A stretch of 64,000 nucleotides of DNA, taken from assembly GCA_004794785.1 (NCBI GenBank), contig SJOL01004338.1, forward strand, positions 626,743 to 690,742, given 5' to 3'. Origin of the DNA: Opisthorchis felineus (lineage: Eukaryota; Platyhelminthes; Trematoda; Opisthorchiida; Opisthorchiidae). The translations under genes were made by a program, and so were the position numbers. Shown one piece after another: positions 45,790 through 57,294 of this stretch; position 1 is the stretch's first letter, and each line of letters begins with the position of its first letter. The notes under the pieces were generated by a model. It did not search any database. It was not told the DNA's origin and saw only the letters and a list, made by a program, of their open reading frames with translations.

Positions 45790-45920
45790 GGTGATAGGGC
45801 CAATCTGCTGATGACTGCCAATAAGGATGAAACAGCTGTGTGGCGCTTCTTGGCTTTTCAGCATAAATTCGTTTCACCTCCATTGAAACTTCCCAAATCT
45901 CCTCACACTCGAGAATCCAG
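45790..45920 (+). repeat. PLE-type repeat P2, copy b, with hammerhead-like core
   Basis: CTGATGA (45808-45814), AATAAGGAT, GAAAC (45829-45833) and the palindrome ACAGCTGT (45832-45839) are followed by CTTGGCTTTTCAGCATAAAT. The stem between the boxes is poor in this copy. Confidence 0.5.
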
Positions 45921-45999
45921 TGGACAAGTAACAACGGGGTGTGGATTCTGTGACTGAAAGATGATTGGCGCTATATTCTGTCCAAGTCACTCACTGTTA

Positions 46000-46180
46000 G
46001 TCAGCCGTTCGTGGTCGGACGGATGTGTTCAATCTACTAACCTGGAGGTCACGAGATTTGCACTACTGATAATTCCCTATAAAGATGAAACAGATGTATA
46101 GTGTTTCTCAGCTTTTCAGCATAAGTTGGATTCGCCTACAGAACAAAATCCGATGGGAGTTCCAAAATCTCACTGTTAAC
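46000..46180 (+). repeat. PLE-type repeat P2, copy c, tandem to copy b
   Basis: GTGGTCGGACGGATG lead-in, CTGATAA (46066-46072), GAAAC (46087-46091), then CTCAGCTTTTCAGCATAAGT and ACAGAACAAAATC. It is in the same orientation as copy b, about 260 nt away. Confidence 0.5.
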
Positions 46181-47289
46181 AATCTTTTCGCTTGTTCTTT
46201 CATTTGACTACTAGTGAGTAGCCCGCGCACTACTGTCGGGAGGGAATTTGTTTTTTGGTGGACCAATGTGAAGAATTCTGAAGAAAACCATTAGAATATC
46301 TAAACCCTTCCGCGTGTGTCACTTGGCTGAGAAGTAGGGTTGATTCTGTTAGCGGCTGTTACAGTCGGTATTGGTTTGCGTGCCGGTTGCTGGCCTAGCT
46401 CAGAGAACATTCATGGCGGCGAAATTGGCACTCATTAGCGTGACGTTTAACTACATGGATCCCGTAAAACCCCAATGCCGTGTGACTATGTCGCCGTTTC
46501 TCGATAGCTATCGAACCATCAGCAGCCATTTCTTCGGATAGGCAAAAGGCGATTTTTAATCCACTCAGAATGCGCTGATGCGCATAGATGACACCTGAAG
46601 CCATAATTAGCTGAGGTACAGTTAATGCCGTATGTGCTAGTCGGTTTGGACGCCCAAAAATTGGTAAGTCATAAGTGCCACTGTATCACGCATGTGTGCG
46701 AGTGCCATCTCTAAAACACCAGGGAGCAATTAACATCGCTCATGTCAAAGCAAGCTTACTAACCATTTGTCCCCAAGCTCAAGCCGTCAGAAAGATATAT
46801 TTATGTCTTCGTTAAGTGAGTGAATTCCAAGAGATAACATTTTTGGTTTCAGTAGTTATTGGTAACACGGGAATCGGCACACCTAAATCGCATTGTATTA
46901 CAGGTTGGTTGTTGGGAACCCCATAAGGGTAACCCTCATATCCTAAAAATCATTTAATAAAATTACCAAAGGCTGCTGGGGATGCCCGTGGAGATCGCGG
47001 TAAGAACGAAGGTGGTGGACATATTTCAGTTCCTCTGACAAGCCGCTGTGGCTAGTACATCATCATCACCATCACAGCAAGTTTTCTGAGCCCTCTAGTG
47101 CACTTCTGGTGCACTTCCCAAGCCATTAGTGCATATCATTCGCCTCTTCACTGCTAGTCACCCTAACCAGGTGAAAATCCGCAGTGGTCGCACAGAACTC
47201 TTCTTTCCACTTTCCCGGAACCACTAGACTCTGGAACACCCCAACTCTCTGTATCTCGTTTTCCTATTCAGGGTAGGAGTTGACGTTAG
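46181..47289. other. No gene recognised; short (CAT)n at 47057-47072
   Basis: Anonymous sequence with one microsatellite. Confidence 0.4.
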
Positions 47290-47504
47290 GCCGTCCAATC
47301 TTCACTGGATGCGTTTTTTGTGATTATTGCTTTTTCGTGTTTCTTAACTATTTCAATGTGTTTCCATGCATGTGATGTATTCTTTCCGGAATTCGGAACG
47401 GTATCCGAGATATCAAAATATTTTCCTTACCACGATTCAGCTGATGAAAACCCTGACAGTTCATCGCCGGTTTGGCTTTCTCGGGCCCAGCAGACAGGCC
47501 ACTG
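47290..47504 (+). CDS. Weak candidate exon with one hydrophobic helix, unrecognised
   Basis: An open frame between GACGTTAG and the donor GTAAAT (47505) gives a hydrophobic run (DAFFVIIAFSCFLTISMCF) followed by a polar part (FPEFGTVSEISKYFPYHDSA). The acceptor lacks a clear pyrimidine tract. No family is recognised; it may be chance. Confidence 0.2.
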
Positions 47505-47899
47505 GTAAATCCTACTTGGTAATTGAACACTAACTGAGATGTACATAGATTCAAATGATCAGTGGCCAGTTGAAATCGTATTAATGAGTGACTTCATTGA
47601 ATCTCTTATAATATGTTGTTCTTCATCGACTACACTGTTTTGAGTATAACTCATCCGGAGTATCTCTCGCAAAAATGATTGACAAATTTTAATTTATGTT
47701 GTGCACAGTCGGATGAACAGACGTTTTATCAAACCATCAAGTGATTTCCACTTTTATTGCAACAAAGTGAATATACGTTGTGTAGGCCTTTTTCTTTCAT
47801 GCTATGTGCTCGCATCTACCCTCTTCAAATTGTCAGTACAAAGAAAATTTAGCCATCCGTAAAGTGCTGTTGAACGGAATTGTGAAAACGCAGTGTGAT

Positions 47900-48560
47900 T
47901 TACCCAATGAGCATGATTAACCGTCGTGTCTCAAGTTTACCTATAGAGGACCTAAGTGGGACCCCATTGAAACCCCGTTTCACATGAATATTTTCGTTAC
48001 GAAAGCTTAACTGAAAAGTTACGAAGCAAAGAACTAATAGCCACTTTAGGTCCAAGATGGGGATGTTAATATCTTTACCGCTGAACTCCACCAAGTCGCA
48101 GTTTGTTGTTTTAATGAGTGATACAGTGGTGATCAGCGACACAATGTCGAGAGTGAAAATGTGGTGACCGTCGACTATTAGACTATTCTGCGGAATCCGT
48201 GACCTTCTGCCAGGATTGTTGGTTAAGCTGATAAGAATTAGGTTGTTGTCTAAAGTAGTTGACAGCTTGACTAGAAACAACGCTCGTCATCAAACTCATC
48301 AAGGACAAAATTTGGTCTGGGGGGTACGCGTTGTCCCGAGGTTGACAGTCAGAAACCTAACCAAATGGTAGCTTGTCAGACCTTCCTACGCTCTTCTGAT
48401 TGACCCAAGTATGGTCAAAACTGATTTTTTTGGGATCCGACTGCAGTTAGTATTGACTTAATTGCACTCCCCGTCAATCAGCAGCTCGTCTCTGAGGTAT
48501 TTAAACTTAACCTCTGAGACCTTGTTGTATTAAGAGTTGTGCAGATATGGGCTTTTAGTT
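47900..48560 (-). mobile_element. Penelope-like element fragment, RT region (PLE-2)
   Basis: The minus frame 48280-47900 reads FTLDIVSLITTVSLI (like FDVVSLFTSVP) and then WLLVLCFVTFQLSFRNENIH, then a GVPL stretch where PLE reverse transcriptases have GVAMGSPL. The order fits the RT palm of a PLE, heavily substituted. The limits are approximate. It is similar in kind to PLE-1 and PLE-3 but in a separate piece. Confidence 0.5.
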
Positions 48561-49144
48561 TAGTTAGGTCTCGTAGTTTTTCGTTGCCCTTCTTCGTCCT
48601 CAAGTAAGTACTCATAGTCTGTCGTTGTGATGCAATATCCTACAAACAGTGAGACAATTCATCCCCAGCAAGGAATAATAAGTATTTGATTTTGTGTTTT
48701 GTTGGTCAAAATGACGGTCATTTTCAATCTTTCATGTCTGTTAAACGTTAAATGATAATAATGATGATATTTTCGAGGTCAGAAGTATGTCAGTGAACTT
48801 AAGTTTGATCAATAGCCTGACAAATGAGGATGGGTACAGACGGGGCACTACTGATTTTCAAATCGTAGGCAGCAAATGACAACGCTGCATTCAGCTAAAA
48901 CTAAGGGAAGAATTCCTTCCTTGGGCATGGCCTATGGAGGGAACTAAAGAGCTCTAGAGCATTGATTTGTCTCTTCATAAACAACCTAAAGTTCAAATAA
49001 TACAATAAATGATCATGTTAACTTATTCGAAATACTCGAAATAAAAATGATCGTGGAAGTTCCGGCGCGGTACAATTGTAGAACAACACAGATTGACACA
49101 TGGGCACGTGCTGATACATGAAATTGATGAAAGTGGATAATAAT
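48561..49144. other. No gene recognised
   Basis: Anonymous AT-rich sequence. Confidence 0.4.
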
Positions 49145-49322
49145 GGTTCAGCTGTGGTGTTCTCTCAGTCCCTAGATGCCACGCGTCTCGAAGGATGCAC
49201 TAGGGTTGAGATACTACTAGGTTGCCCAAGTATAGGACGGGGCAATAAAAAAACGGTTTGTACTCGAACTACGGACCTTTTGGTCAGTGGTTTGTCGCCT
49301 TAACTGGCGAGCTACATCCAGC
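49145..49322 (-). repeat. tRNA-derived SINE, copy S8 (diverged)
   Basis: In plus view: GGTTCAGCTGTGGTGTTCTC, GGTTGCCCAAGTATAGGACG, ACTCGAACTACGGACC and CGCCTTAACTGGCGAGCTAC. An A-run sits in the middle. Confidence 0.65.
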
Positions 49323-51200
49323 TTCATTCCCATTGTATGGCCACATCCATGAGGTCGTTTTTTTTCGTCAGAATTCTGTACCATTTTACTCAATAATTTG
49401 TTCAATCTGCTCTAAATACAGTGTAGGTTGCACAATTTGTCGGAATTTTGTTAAGTTGAGCTCTGGCCTTTGCAATCTTTTTTTCTGCACACGAAGAAGT
49501 TTTACATGGAACAAATCAGCCAATATTCTTTCTAGCGAACTACGAGAATACACTTCAGGCGGTTGTGCAGTGAAATGGATGGAAACCAGCAGTTAGTTTG
49601 AGTCTATTCAAAATGTCCGGTGACTATCGTTGGAAAGCATGACAAAGCAAAATAAATTTGGTTAATTTTGTGAGGAGAGAAAAATGACTGTAAAAGTAAA
49701 GAAGTGGTTGTGCGTTAATCTTACCGAATTGATACTTACCTGATTAACTTTCAACATACACGATAATAGGATATAAGAAGTAAGGTTTGTTGATCTCTCC
49801 ACAATTTAGTGGCCAGCGGTAGAATTCAATTGAAGATCCGTGCACAAGGATGCATTCAAAATCCTTCTGAATAGTGCAGAGATGAATTCCGGAAACTGCA
49901 GACTGAGTTAACTTTTATAGGTACATGGGGAAAGAAATCAATATCAAACTACTGGCACCTTCATGTAAGGCTTGCAGAGAGCTGTGTTCATCAGAATTGT
50001 ATACCGTCGGATCGATGTAAATCCGTTTTCTCAGCAAACGGGAAGAACAGCTGAGCAGCTTGAAAATCGACAACTGCCGGCATTACGCTTTAACTTCAGC
50101 AACCTACAAGGTTACCACTGGAAGATCACCATGTTCATTTTATTTTAGATTGCTAATTTTCGGATTCCACTATAACATGCTCGGGGTGTGGTTACCTCCA
50201 TCCATTAGCAAGTTGGGATCAACGGTTAAGACAGCTCGCGTTATAAAAACAAAGTCCTCTTAGATCACGTGATACTGTAGCAGAAATGACGGAGATATCG
50301 ACTGATTTCTCCCGGATGTCCGCAGAAATATTTAGGTCATTTACGAACGGTTTTTTGATGGTTATTTTTGAAGGGAAATCAGACAGTTTTGGAACTTCTC
50401 AGTCCTGCAAGATTAGCTTTCTCAACGCGGAAGACAGAAATGAAAAAATTGTTCCACCAAAGGTGTTTAGTTTTGTTGTTGCTTTTTGTGGCAAGGAAGT
50501 TCGTAGAAAGCAAGCTGACTGGAGAAAATCATTTCACACCAAATCACTTGGTAAACTTAAGAATAGAGGAAGAGCAAGTTGGTACGGTCGTAAAGGAGAA
50601 CTGGATATTAATTGCTTACTGTTGTTGTGTTTGGGTGAGGACGATTGCGACTTGAACACCTTTACCTAGGGCTCAAAAGCAGTAATGTCATCAAAATTAT
50701 TTGAAGAGGTGAAATTAGTTAGACTGAGGAGGGTTTTCAGTTGTTACGGCGATTTGATCCACGTTCTTGTCCTCACTTTGAACAAACGGGTCGAAAATGT
50801 CTTTCGTGTATATGGAGAATGAAACAGCATAATAAGTTTCCTTGCGTCCGTCTAAGTTACGTCTGGTCGACAGGTTTTTCTGCTTAACCACAAGCTACTG
50901 GTCAAGTTTCTGTCTTCAAATTAGACCACGGTGAATATTTTCTTCGGGTGCCGATCTGTCTTCTCTTGTTCTGTACACAGCAGCATCCAACGGTTTTGGG
51001 AAACGATGTGGCCAACCACCTGTTCCTACATTCAACTCGTAAATTCTGGAACCAATCAATAGGTCATCATTCCAGGAAAGTTTGTTCGGCGATCGCTTCC
51101 TCCGACTATTTGCAGAAAGCTTGAATCACTCCAATGATTATCGTACACTCTGAATCGTGATCTAACGTCATTTTGTTTTGAAAACGCAGACCTTTCAAAA
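49323..51200. other. No gene recognised
   Basis: A 127-codon plus frame at 50286-50669 has no recognised domain. Around 50.95-51.1 kb, CAGCAGCATCCAACGG resembles CACAGCACCCAACGG at 51.37 kb, so a further PLE scrap is possible. Confidence 0.35.
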
Positions 51201-51907
51201 ACATTACTACTAGTGAACATCTACGTTTGTAGATAAACAACAATTGGACGCTGAACGCCACACTTGGCCTTATGACAGAAGTTGGGATGAGGATACCTAC
51301 AGAGCAGGCAGATAGCCCGAACTAATGCACTTGGTGCCGATTATTTTGCCCTGAATATCAGCGCGTCACAGCACCCAACGGCTTTGCTTTTAGACGGCGG
51401 GGCAGTATTTTTAAGGCCCTAGGAAGGTCCATTGCGTGACCTGTTACGAAGAAATTTCACGCGATTGATGACACTCAGTTATCATTGATACCGAGTATAC
51501 AGCTTGGCGTCTACATGGCTCAAAGTACCTTTTTTTGAAAAGTGCTTGGAAATCCCCTGGAAAGGGCATCACTCCGTTCTACCTGTGTATGTTTAACTAA
51601 AACTACAAGCGAAATGGAGGGTGACATCTGCGATGGAGCTGTCGAGCCTATCCTTGATTTAGTATGACATAAAGATAACTTAGCTGCAGAAATCAAGCTC
51701 AGCTGAGTAGTTGGAAACACGGAGCTCAGGGCATATATGACTTCCGTTTCGATGTTGTTAGCAACGCAGGGCCTATTAAAGGGTAGGCACATTACGGTTT
51801 CCTCATTAGTAGCAATGTCATTTGGGGTGTAGGTTTCACTGTGAAGGATATTGCATCTCCCCGGATAGTCGTTGAAAATCAACGATTCTTTCAAGAGGTA
51901 TCTTTAC
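51200..51907 (-). mobile_element. Penelope-like element fragment, RT end and GIY-YIG part (PLE-3)
   Basis: The minus frame 51894-51520 reads SLIFNDYPGR, CLPFNRPCVANNIET, SVFPTTQLSLISAA and VERSDALSRGFPS. These fit the region after RT (thumb and linker) and the G-R-S/T-D-R-x-L-x-x-R start of the GIY-YIG nuclease in PLEs. Further on, VTGHAMDLPRALKIL (near 51447-51403) fits the TGH-x-x-D helix of the same nuclease. It is broken by stops. A P1 terminal repeat adjoins its 5' side. Confidence 0.6.
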
Positions 51908-52245
51908 TAGGTGGTTGATCAGATGGCCGTTGATCTGTTCGCCGAGCTTCTTTCCCAATCGAGGAGACATCGTCAGTGCGCAGTTGAGTGGCAGTTCCTC
52001 CTTACCTGTCTGCAGTTATCTAGATTTGAAGAGTGCTCAACATCCCTCATGTGATTGACTAACTGGTACATACCCCTCTTGTAATATTATTGGCCCATTT
52101 TATATGAAAGCAGACAGATAAGGAAGTAGTACCCACTCAACTGCGCACTAACGATGTCTCCTCGGTTGGAGGCGAAAAGTTTGCAAGCTACTTGTCAAGC
52201 TCAGCGAACAGATTACCGGCCATCTGATCAACCACCAGTGAAAGC
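51908..52245. repeat. PLE-type terminal repeat P1, foldback copy
   Basis: The ends are GGTGGTTGATCAGATGGCC and its complement-like GGCCATCTGATCAACCACC. Inside, GAGGAGACATCG and AGTGCGCAGTTGAGTG are mirrored by CACTCAACTGCGCACT and CGATGTCTCCTC. The left arm (minus sense) has an intact CTGACGA. The right arm has CTAACGA, a GTCTCC/GGAGGC stem and GAAAAG. About 24 nt with the GAAAC box are missing from the left arm. Confidence 0.65.
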
Positions 52246-52329
52246 ACCGGAGTCACCAGTATTTCAACACATTGACAGCATCTTCGATCAGTTATTTACA
52301 AAACCCTTTTGAAACGACCACTTGTCTAT

Positions 52330-52665
52330 CGGCTCGGCACCCTATGCAGTTATGTAGAGAAGGACAGTATCCGTGAAGATTTGGTCCTGTAAGTGAAGCC
52401 AATCTTTCCTGAGAAGCCAAGAGGCCAAGAAGAAGAAACTCACGAAACTCTAGAGAATCTTGAACCCGCGACCTCCTGGCTAGTAGAAAACACTGGAGAA
52501 TTGTGGTGGAGATTTCCTTCTCTAAGTTCAAACTACTGACCACGAAGTCGCGGGTTCGAGACTCTCTAGAGTTTCGTGAAATTCGCACTGTTGACGATTT
52601 CCAATAAGAATGAAACAGCTGCACAGTGCCTCTTGCCTTGCAGCATAGATTGGCTTTACTTACTT
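52330..52665. repeat. PLE-type repeat P2, two copies in inverted orientation
   Basis: Arms 52440-52474 and 52545-52579 match as reverse complements at 32 of 35 positions. The left copy (minus) ends in a GACCAAATCTTCAC stretch. The right copy (plus) has TTGACGATTTCC, GAAAC (near 52613), the ACAGCTG part of the palindrome and CTTGCAGCATAGATTGGC. The left copy lies downstream, in PLE-1 sense, of the PLE-1 body. Confidence 0.55.
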
Positions 52666-54100
52666 ACATGACAAAATCTCCACCAAAATTCCTGAATCTG
52701 CTCACACTACCAACGATGACAGTCTTTTCATCAACCTGTGCCTCTATTTTTACTCTACTTATATCCAGTGAAATTCGCCACACTAGTATAAGCTTTCTGT
52801 GACTTCATGCTATTTGGAAACTGGTCGGAGCGAAGTGCAGGTTCTCCCATCGTACGAAGGACTGCTTTAGTAAATGCACTAAGTGTCGATGTCAGAGGCT
52901 ATTTGTATAAAGAGAGCAATAAAATTTTAGGCACGTGCATAATGATAACGAAAATGAAATCTGGGTTCCGAATGGTGAATTTAACTTCCACCGTCGCGTG
53001 GTTGGCCTTATTCATTCAAAACAAATGTATTGATTCAATTCTCCCATACGATCTCCAAATTAAGACAATTTTGGTCTCGAACACACGGTAGCGCACGAGT
53101 ACGTCCGTGTATCCGGCTTACCTTTCATGTGTGGTCGAATCAAACATGCGAACAAACACACGATGTCGTAATGAATGGGGATATATTCACAACGGTGGGA
53201 CTCATTAGGGAAGACTCTTGCAGTCGGGGTGAACAAGAGTGTGCGAGAGTGGAATTTATGACAGTAAACGAAAGGTAATATAAAACCATCATTAGTTCTT
53301 GTGTTACCTTTATCAAATGGCCGGGACTAAAATTCCACCTAATTGCTTGTTTGGATCACCTGTCCTGGAAATGTGGTTTGCATGAGATGCGCGCCTAAAA
53401 TAAAATATGGCCGATCCCATTCGAGCATGGTGGATGTTTACTAATGTACTAATTTAGAGAGCCAAAATTTCACTTATGACTAACAGCTGTGTTATTGAAT
53501 GTCCTTACCCAAGAGATTTCACCGAGTCCCTTGTTGTTTTGAAAATATGACCGACCCCGGTGAGAGTCGATGTATGCAGAAGCTAGTATATCTTGGTCCC
53601 TTACATTGACGTGGAGCTCACCGCACGAAAGAAACCCACAATAGTACAATAACAACGATAAGTACTACTCACAAACCAGTTAACAAAACAAACTGTAATT
53701 AGAGTAGTAAATTTTCTGTGTGGTATTGGTAACCAACATGCGTGGTATCCTGTTCAGTAACGTAAGTAATATTTCATACAATAAAATTGCAACTTTCGAG
53801 TGCACGGTCTCCATTTCGCTATTCTTCTATGACACAGATTTTCAATCGGCGGAAAGTGCTCACAAACTGAGGAGATCCGGATGTTGCTTGTATTGATTGT
53901 GGTTGACTATTTGATCGTTTTGACATCATCACATTGTTCATAGCATGCTTCTTGGTCACAGTACACGAGTTCATGGTTGAAAATCTTGTGCTTAGGTTAA
54001 AGCTCTGAATCGCGTTCTTTTTACTGAGTTTGGCAGTTGTACGTATTTACACGAAGAAAGGGAACAAATCACTACTTAAACGGGTTTTCTAAAGCAAAGG
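52666..54100. other. No gene recognised
   Basis: Probably internal or inserted sequence of the PLE-1 element. No motif is seen. Confidence 0.35.
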
Positions 54101-55900
54101 TTACTGAAAGGTGGATCGATTACAAACTGCATGTTGGAAGGTATGTGCAGCGAATTCAGTTTCGAAAAAACTGACAGTTTCTAGCAATCCCCATAGTTTA
54201 GCTGTCCAAATTAAACTGTTGTCTTTCTCGACCTTTGTGAATTCAAACCAGCGATAACTGGTGCCTTCTAATGTCAAGCTGGATTTCATTTATTTTGATA
54301 GACTGTTCCATTTCAGTTTTTCCCACAGTGTTTGTTGCATTCGTTATGTTGAACTTTGTATACAAATAGGTCTTATTCGCGATTTTCTCGTTTCCTCTTG
54401 GTTTTGAGTGTTGTTTTTGGTGTAAAAGTAGGTTCGTGCTTCATTTTTACTCCGTGTTGTTGGAATGGTCTTGATGTGCAAAAAAAGAATTCCTCAGTTC
54501 CACGTTGTGTAGTCGAAGCAACCTAGCCGTGTCTCCTGGGAAGTATTCAAATATTTTTTTGGATAACTGTCTATCTGAAACAATTTGTAAAGTCGTTTTC
54601 TGATTCCTTCTTGGATTCTCTACCACTGAAGTGGGTCTTGGACGGCTTGACTAGTGTTCGCGTGCAACTCTGGGTGTGGGAGTTTTTAAGGTTGCTGTGG
54701 TAGGTTAGGAATTGCTCATTAAATACTACTTTTCTGTACATTCCATTTTCTAACTGTCCATTAGACAATTCCATGATAGGGACGGCCAAGGATATCAGGT
54801 TGTTTTTCTGCGTTCATTGTAAACTGGATGCCGGTGAAGACATTGTTGAGCAATATATTGTATCGTTGCAGTTCACTCTTCTTGCTAATGACAAAATTAT
54901 CATCATCGCAGCGAATGCATGCTTTGGGGCCGGTTACAGGCATAATGATCCGTTTCAGATACCGTTTTGTATCCTTGTATCCCTTAGTCCTGAAACAGGA
55001 GAGCCCAATGTTGTTCATCTTAGTCACTGAAAATACTCCGCCGGAATCAAAGTATGCTGTCAGGCTGAAGTCGAGCAGACTACACATTTCTTCTTCCTTA
55101 AGAACTCCATCTGACACCCCATTGCTATGGAGGGGTTCAGTGAAAGCTCTAATGACGGGATCAAGGCCAGCCGATGTAAAATGTGAACTCATCTCAAATG
55201 GCAGCATTATCTTGTCGTTATTGGTTCCTATGGAATCAAGTTCTCTCAAAAAGTTCTAAGACCAGGATCTACTAATGATATGTTTCTGCTTTCTCCAATT
55301 CCTTTGGGATGTCAAATTTCGCGATTCCAGGGAGCGATACGCTTGGTCGTAGAGATACCTTTGCCTCTTTTAATCTCTATAGTCCGTAGAAGCTTTAAAT
55401 GTATCCACATTCCCTACAACTACCAGTTGATGATTTTTTGAAGACTTGCCATTTTTCAAACTTTTATTTACTCTGTTTGCAAGATTAGCACTTTAATCTT
55501 TTTTTAGACGGCTATGTTGTAGGGATTTCACGTTGCCTTTGTAGTCCGCTTCGCCCATGGATACCGTTCATTTTCGGCTGGTAGGGTGACGGTGGTTCCC
55601 TACTTTATGTGATTGGCTAATGCTTGTCTTTTTTAGCTTTGAAAGCCGTACGCGTTTCGTTGTGTAGGACAGCTGACGTGGTTGTCTGAAATAGTTGTTG
55701 GGAGTATCCACTGAGTTCTTTGGACTTCGCCCAATTCCTCCAGACTCGCTAGGTGCTCGAGTTCTGTGGAGTATTTATGATCAGAACTGGATCTTAGTAC
55801 CTTCTGTTCGAACTTTGTGAGTTCCGTGCTGGAAAGGTTTCTGATTCACGTTTCACTTGTTCTCTTTCTAGTTGTGTTGTTTCTAGTCGCTCCAGCTAAT
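54101..55900 (-). mobile_element. Penelope-like element body (PLE-1)
   Basis: Minus sense: near 55850-55700 a polar, helical stretch (ELTKFEQKVLRSSS), then the RT frame 55249-54761 and, after a frameshift, the continuation 54789-54571. Beyond this a weak nuclease-like stretch lies at 54289-54101 (EKDNSLIW). Repeats of one family (P2) lie on either side in matching orientation (57.3 kb upstream, 52.35 kb downstream). The element is inactive. Confidence 0.65.
54571..55249 (-). pseudogene. PLE reverse transcriptase, frameshifted
   Basis: Segments in order: MLPFEMSSHFTSAG (in place of the FD-V-x-S-LFT box), LKEEEMCSLLDFSLTAYF, CDDDNFVISKKSELQRYNIL (in place of YVDDTFVI, so two Asp are kept but the Tyr is lost) and FTGIQFTMNAEKQ. 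A frameshift near 54780 follows, then GQLENGMYRKVVFNEQFLTY, HSNLKNSHTQSC and THFSGRESKKE. The YRK...YHSN...SH...H signature is characteristic of PLE reverse transcriptases. Confidence 0.75.
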
Positions 55901-56254
55901 TTGTTTTCCAACCTCCACTTTTGTATTGTTATAGACTCATCTCTGTGCTCCGTTGCTACAGTGAGCTACTCTGCAAGATCTTGTTCTGTTGCTGACAAGG
56001 ATGCCTTCTGCTCCATTATTGTTCAGTCATATGTACTCATTAGATCATATACACCACTGTAAGCTAGTCGAACTATTAACCTACCAGTCTGGTTGGCAAG
56101 CTTGGGAATGATTTATATTTGGCTGGCAAGTTACGTTGTGTGGCAGAACGTTAGGTCGCGAACACTCGCAGAGGACATGCATCTGTTGTCACGCGGAGAC
56201 ATTTCGACCAGTCAAAGTTTCCCAGAAACGAGATGCACTCAACGTGGAATACTT
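55901..56254. other. No gene recognised
   Basis: Anonymous sequence. Confidence 0.35.
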
Positions 56255-56395
56255 TGAGTGGTTGCTAACGTTACGGAATATTGGTAACTCAAGTGGGTTC
56301 TTTTCTTGGTGGCTTGTTACATGAGTTCGGCGGCTGGATTGCAAACATCCACTAACACGTGGGATGACATCGTCGTCAGGACCCATCGACCAGGC
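56255..56395 (+). repeat. PLE-type repeat P1, diverged copy
   Basis: GGAATATTGGTAACTCAAGT, CTTGGTGGCTTGTTACATG, GGATTGCAAAC and GATGACATCGTCGTCAG follow the order of the left arm at 7.65-7.8 kb. In minus sense it has CTGACGACGATGTC. Confidence 0.45.
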
Positions 56396-57294
56396 CAACG
56401 GTGTAGCCAGTCTGGATTTTCTTTTCAGTGTTTTCTTCGGATTGTCGTCTAAAGCATCGAGGGAACCAGCTTTGACGCTTGATAATGCAGACGATTTCTT
56501 TTTGTTCCACGCTGAAACGGTTAAAATATCAATCGAAGCCTATACGGGACTGTCTTCAGTGTGCAGTGCTCAGTGTACAACACTCCTTTCTGGTGTGACG
56601 TCACAGCAGTATCGAAGTGAAGCGGTCACGTAAAGTGCACAGCTAGACAGAGGCCAAAATATACACGCCAGTTTTCAAGGAACGTGTTGAAAAGAATGCT
56701 TGTTGATCTTGATACTGATACAACCACGTCTGATGTCCCTCCAGTCTTGACGGGTCAAGCAAGCGTTTGTCTCCAAAAACTAGACTACAGCCGAATTTAT
56801 CGAACAGGATTTTTGAACAGGACTCTGTTCATTATGAGAACATACCGAGAATATTCACGGTCACATACGAGCTAGCAGTATCTGGTTGCCGTGTGTACAA
56901 TTCGTTAATCAACGACTCCTTGCGAGTTTGTGAATGAGTTTGTATTGAGTAGGAGCACTGATTTTACTCAAGAATTACAAAATTCCCTTATGGAATGGCA
57001 TGATCGCCGTAGTTAACCATGTGGGGAGAACCGAACTTCAGCAAACAAGCCCCGTCAGGCTGAGTTAATCGCAAGGCATCGATTGATATACTCAAGTAAG
57101 TCTGATATAGGTCTTAAAAGAAACCGTAAGTACCTTGTATAACCCTGAGAATCGGCAAACTTGGTCATCTGGTCACGCCCACATCACCCGTTTAACCAAT
57201 ACAACCAAAACGCTTCCGTTTTATTGGAAAAACTATGGGGTATCGTGTTTATAGAAGAGATACCTGTGTACGAAATAGGGTTATGAGTTCAGTC
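56396..57294. other. No gene recognised
   Basis: Anonymous sequence. Confidence 0.35.

Noticed and set aside
47439..47460. CTGATGAAAACCC as another hammerhead
   Set aside because: No pairing stem and no GAAAC box at suitable distance; the CTGATGA heptamer alone is common.
50286..50669. 127-codon ATG-started plus-strand frame
   Set aside because: No domain, no repeat match, and an equally long overlapping frame in another register; probably chance.
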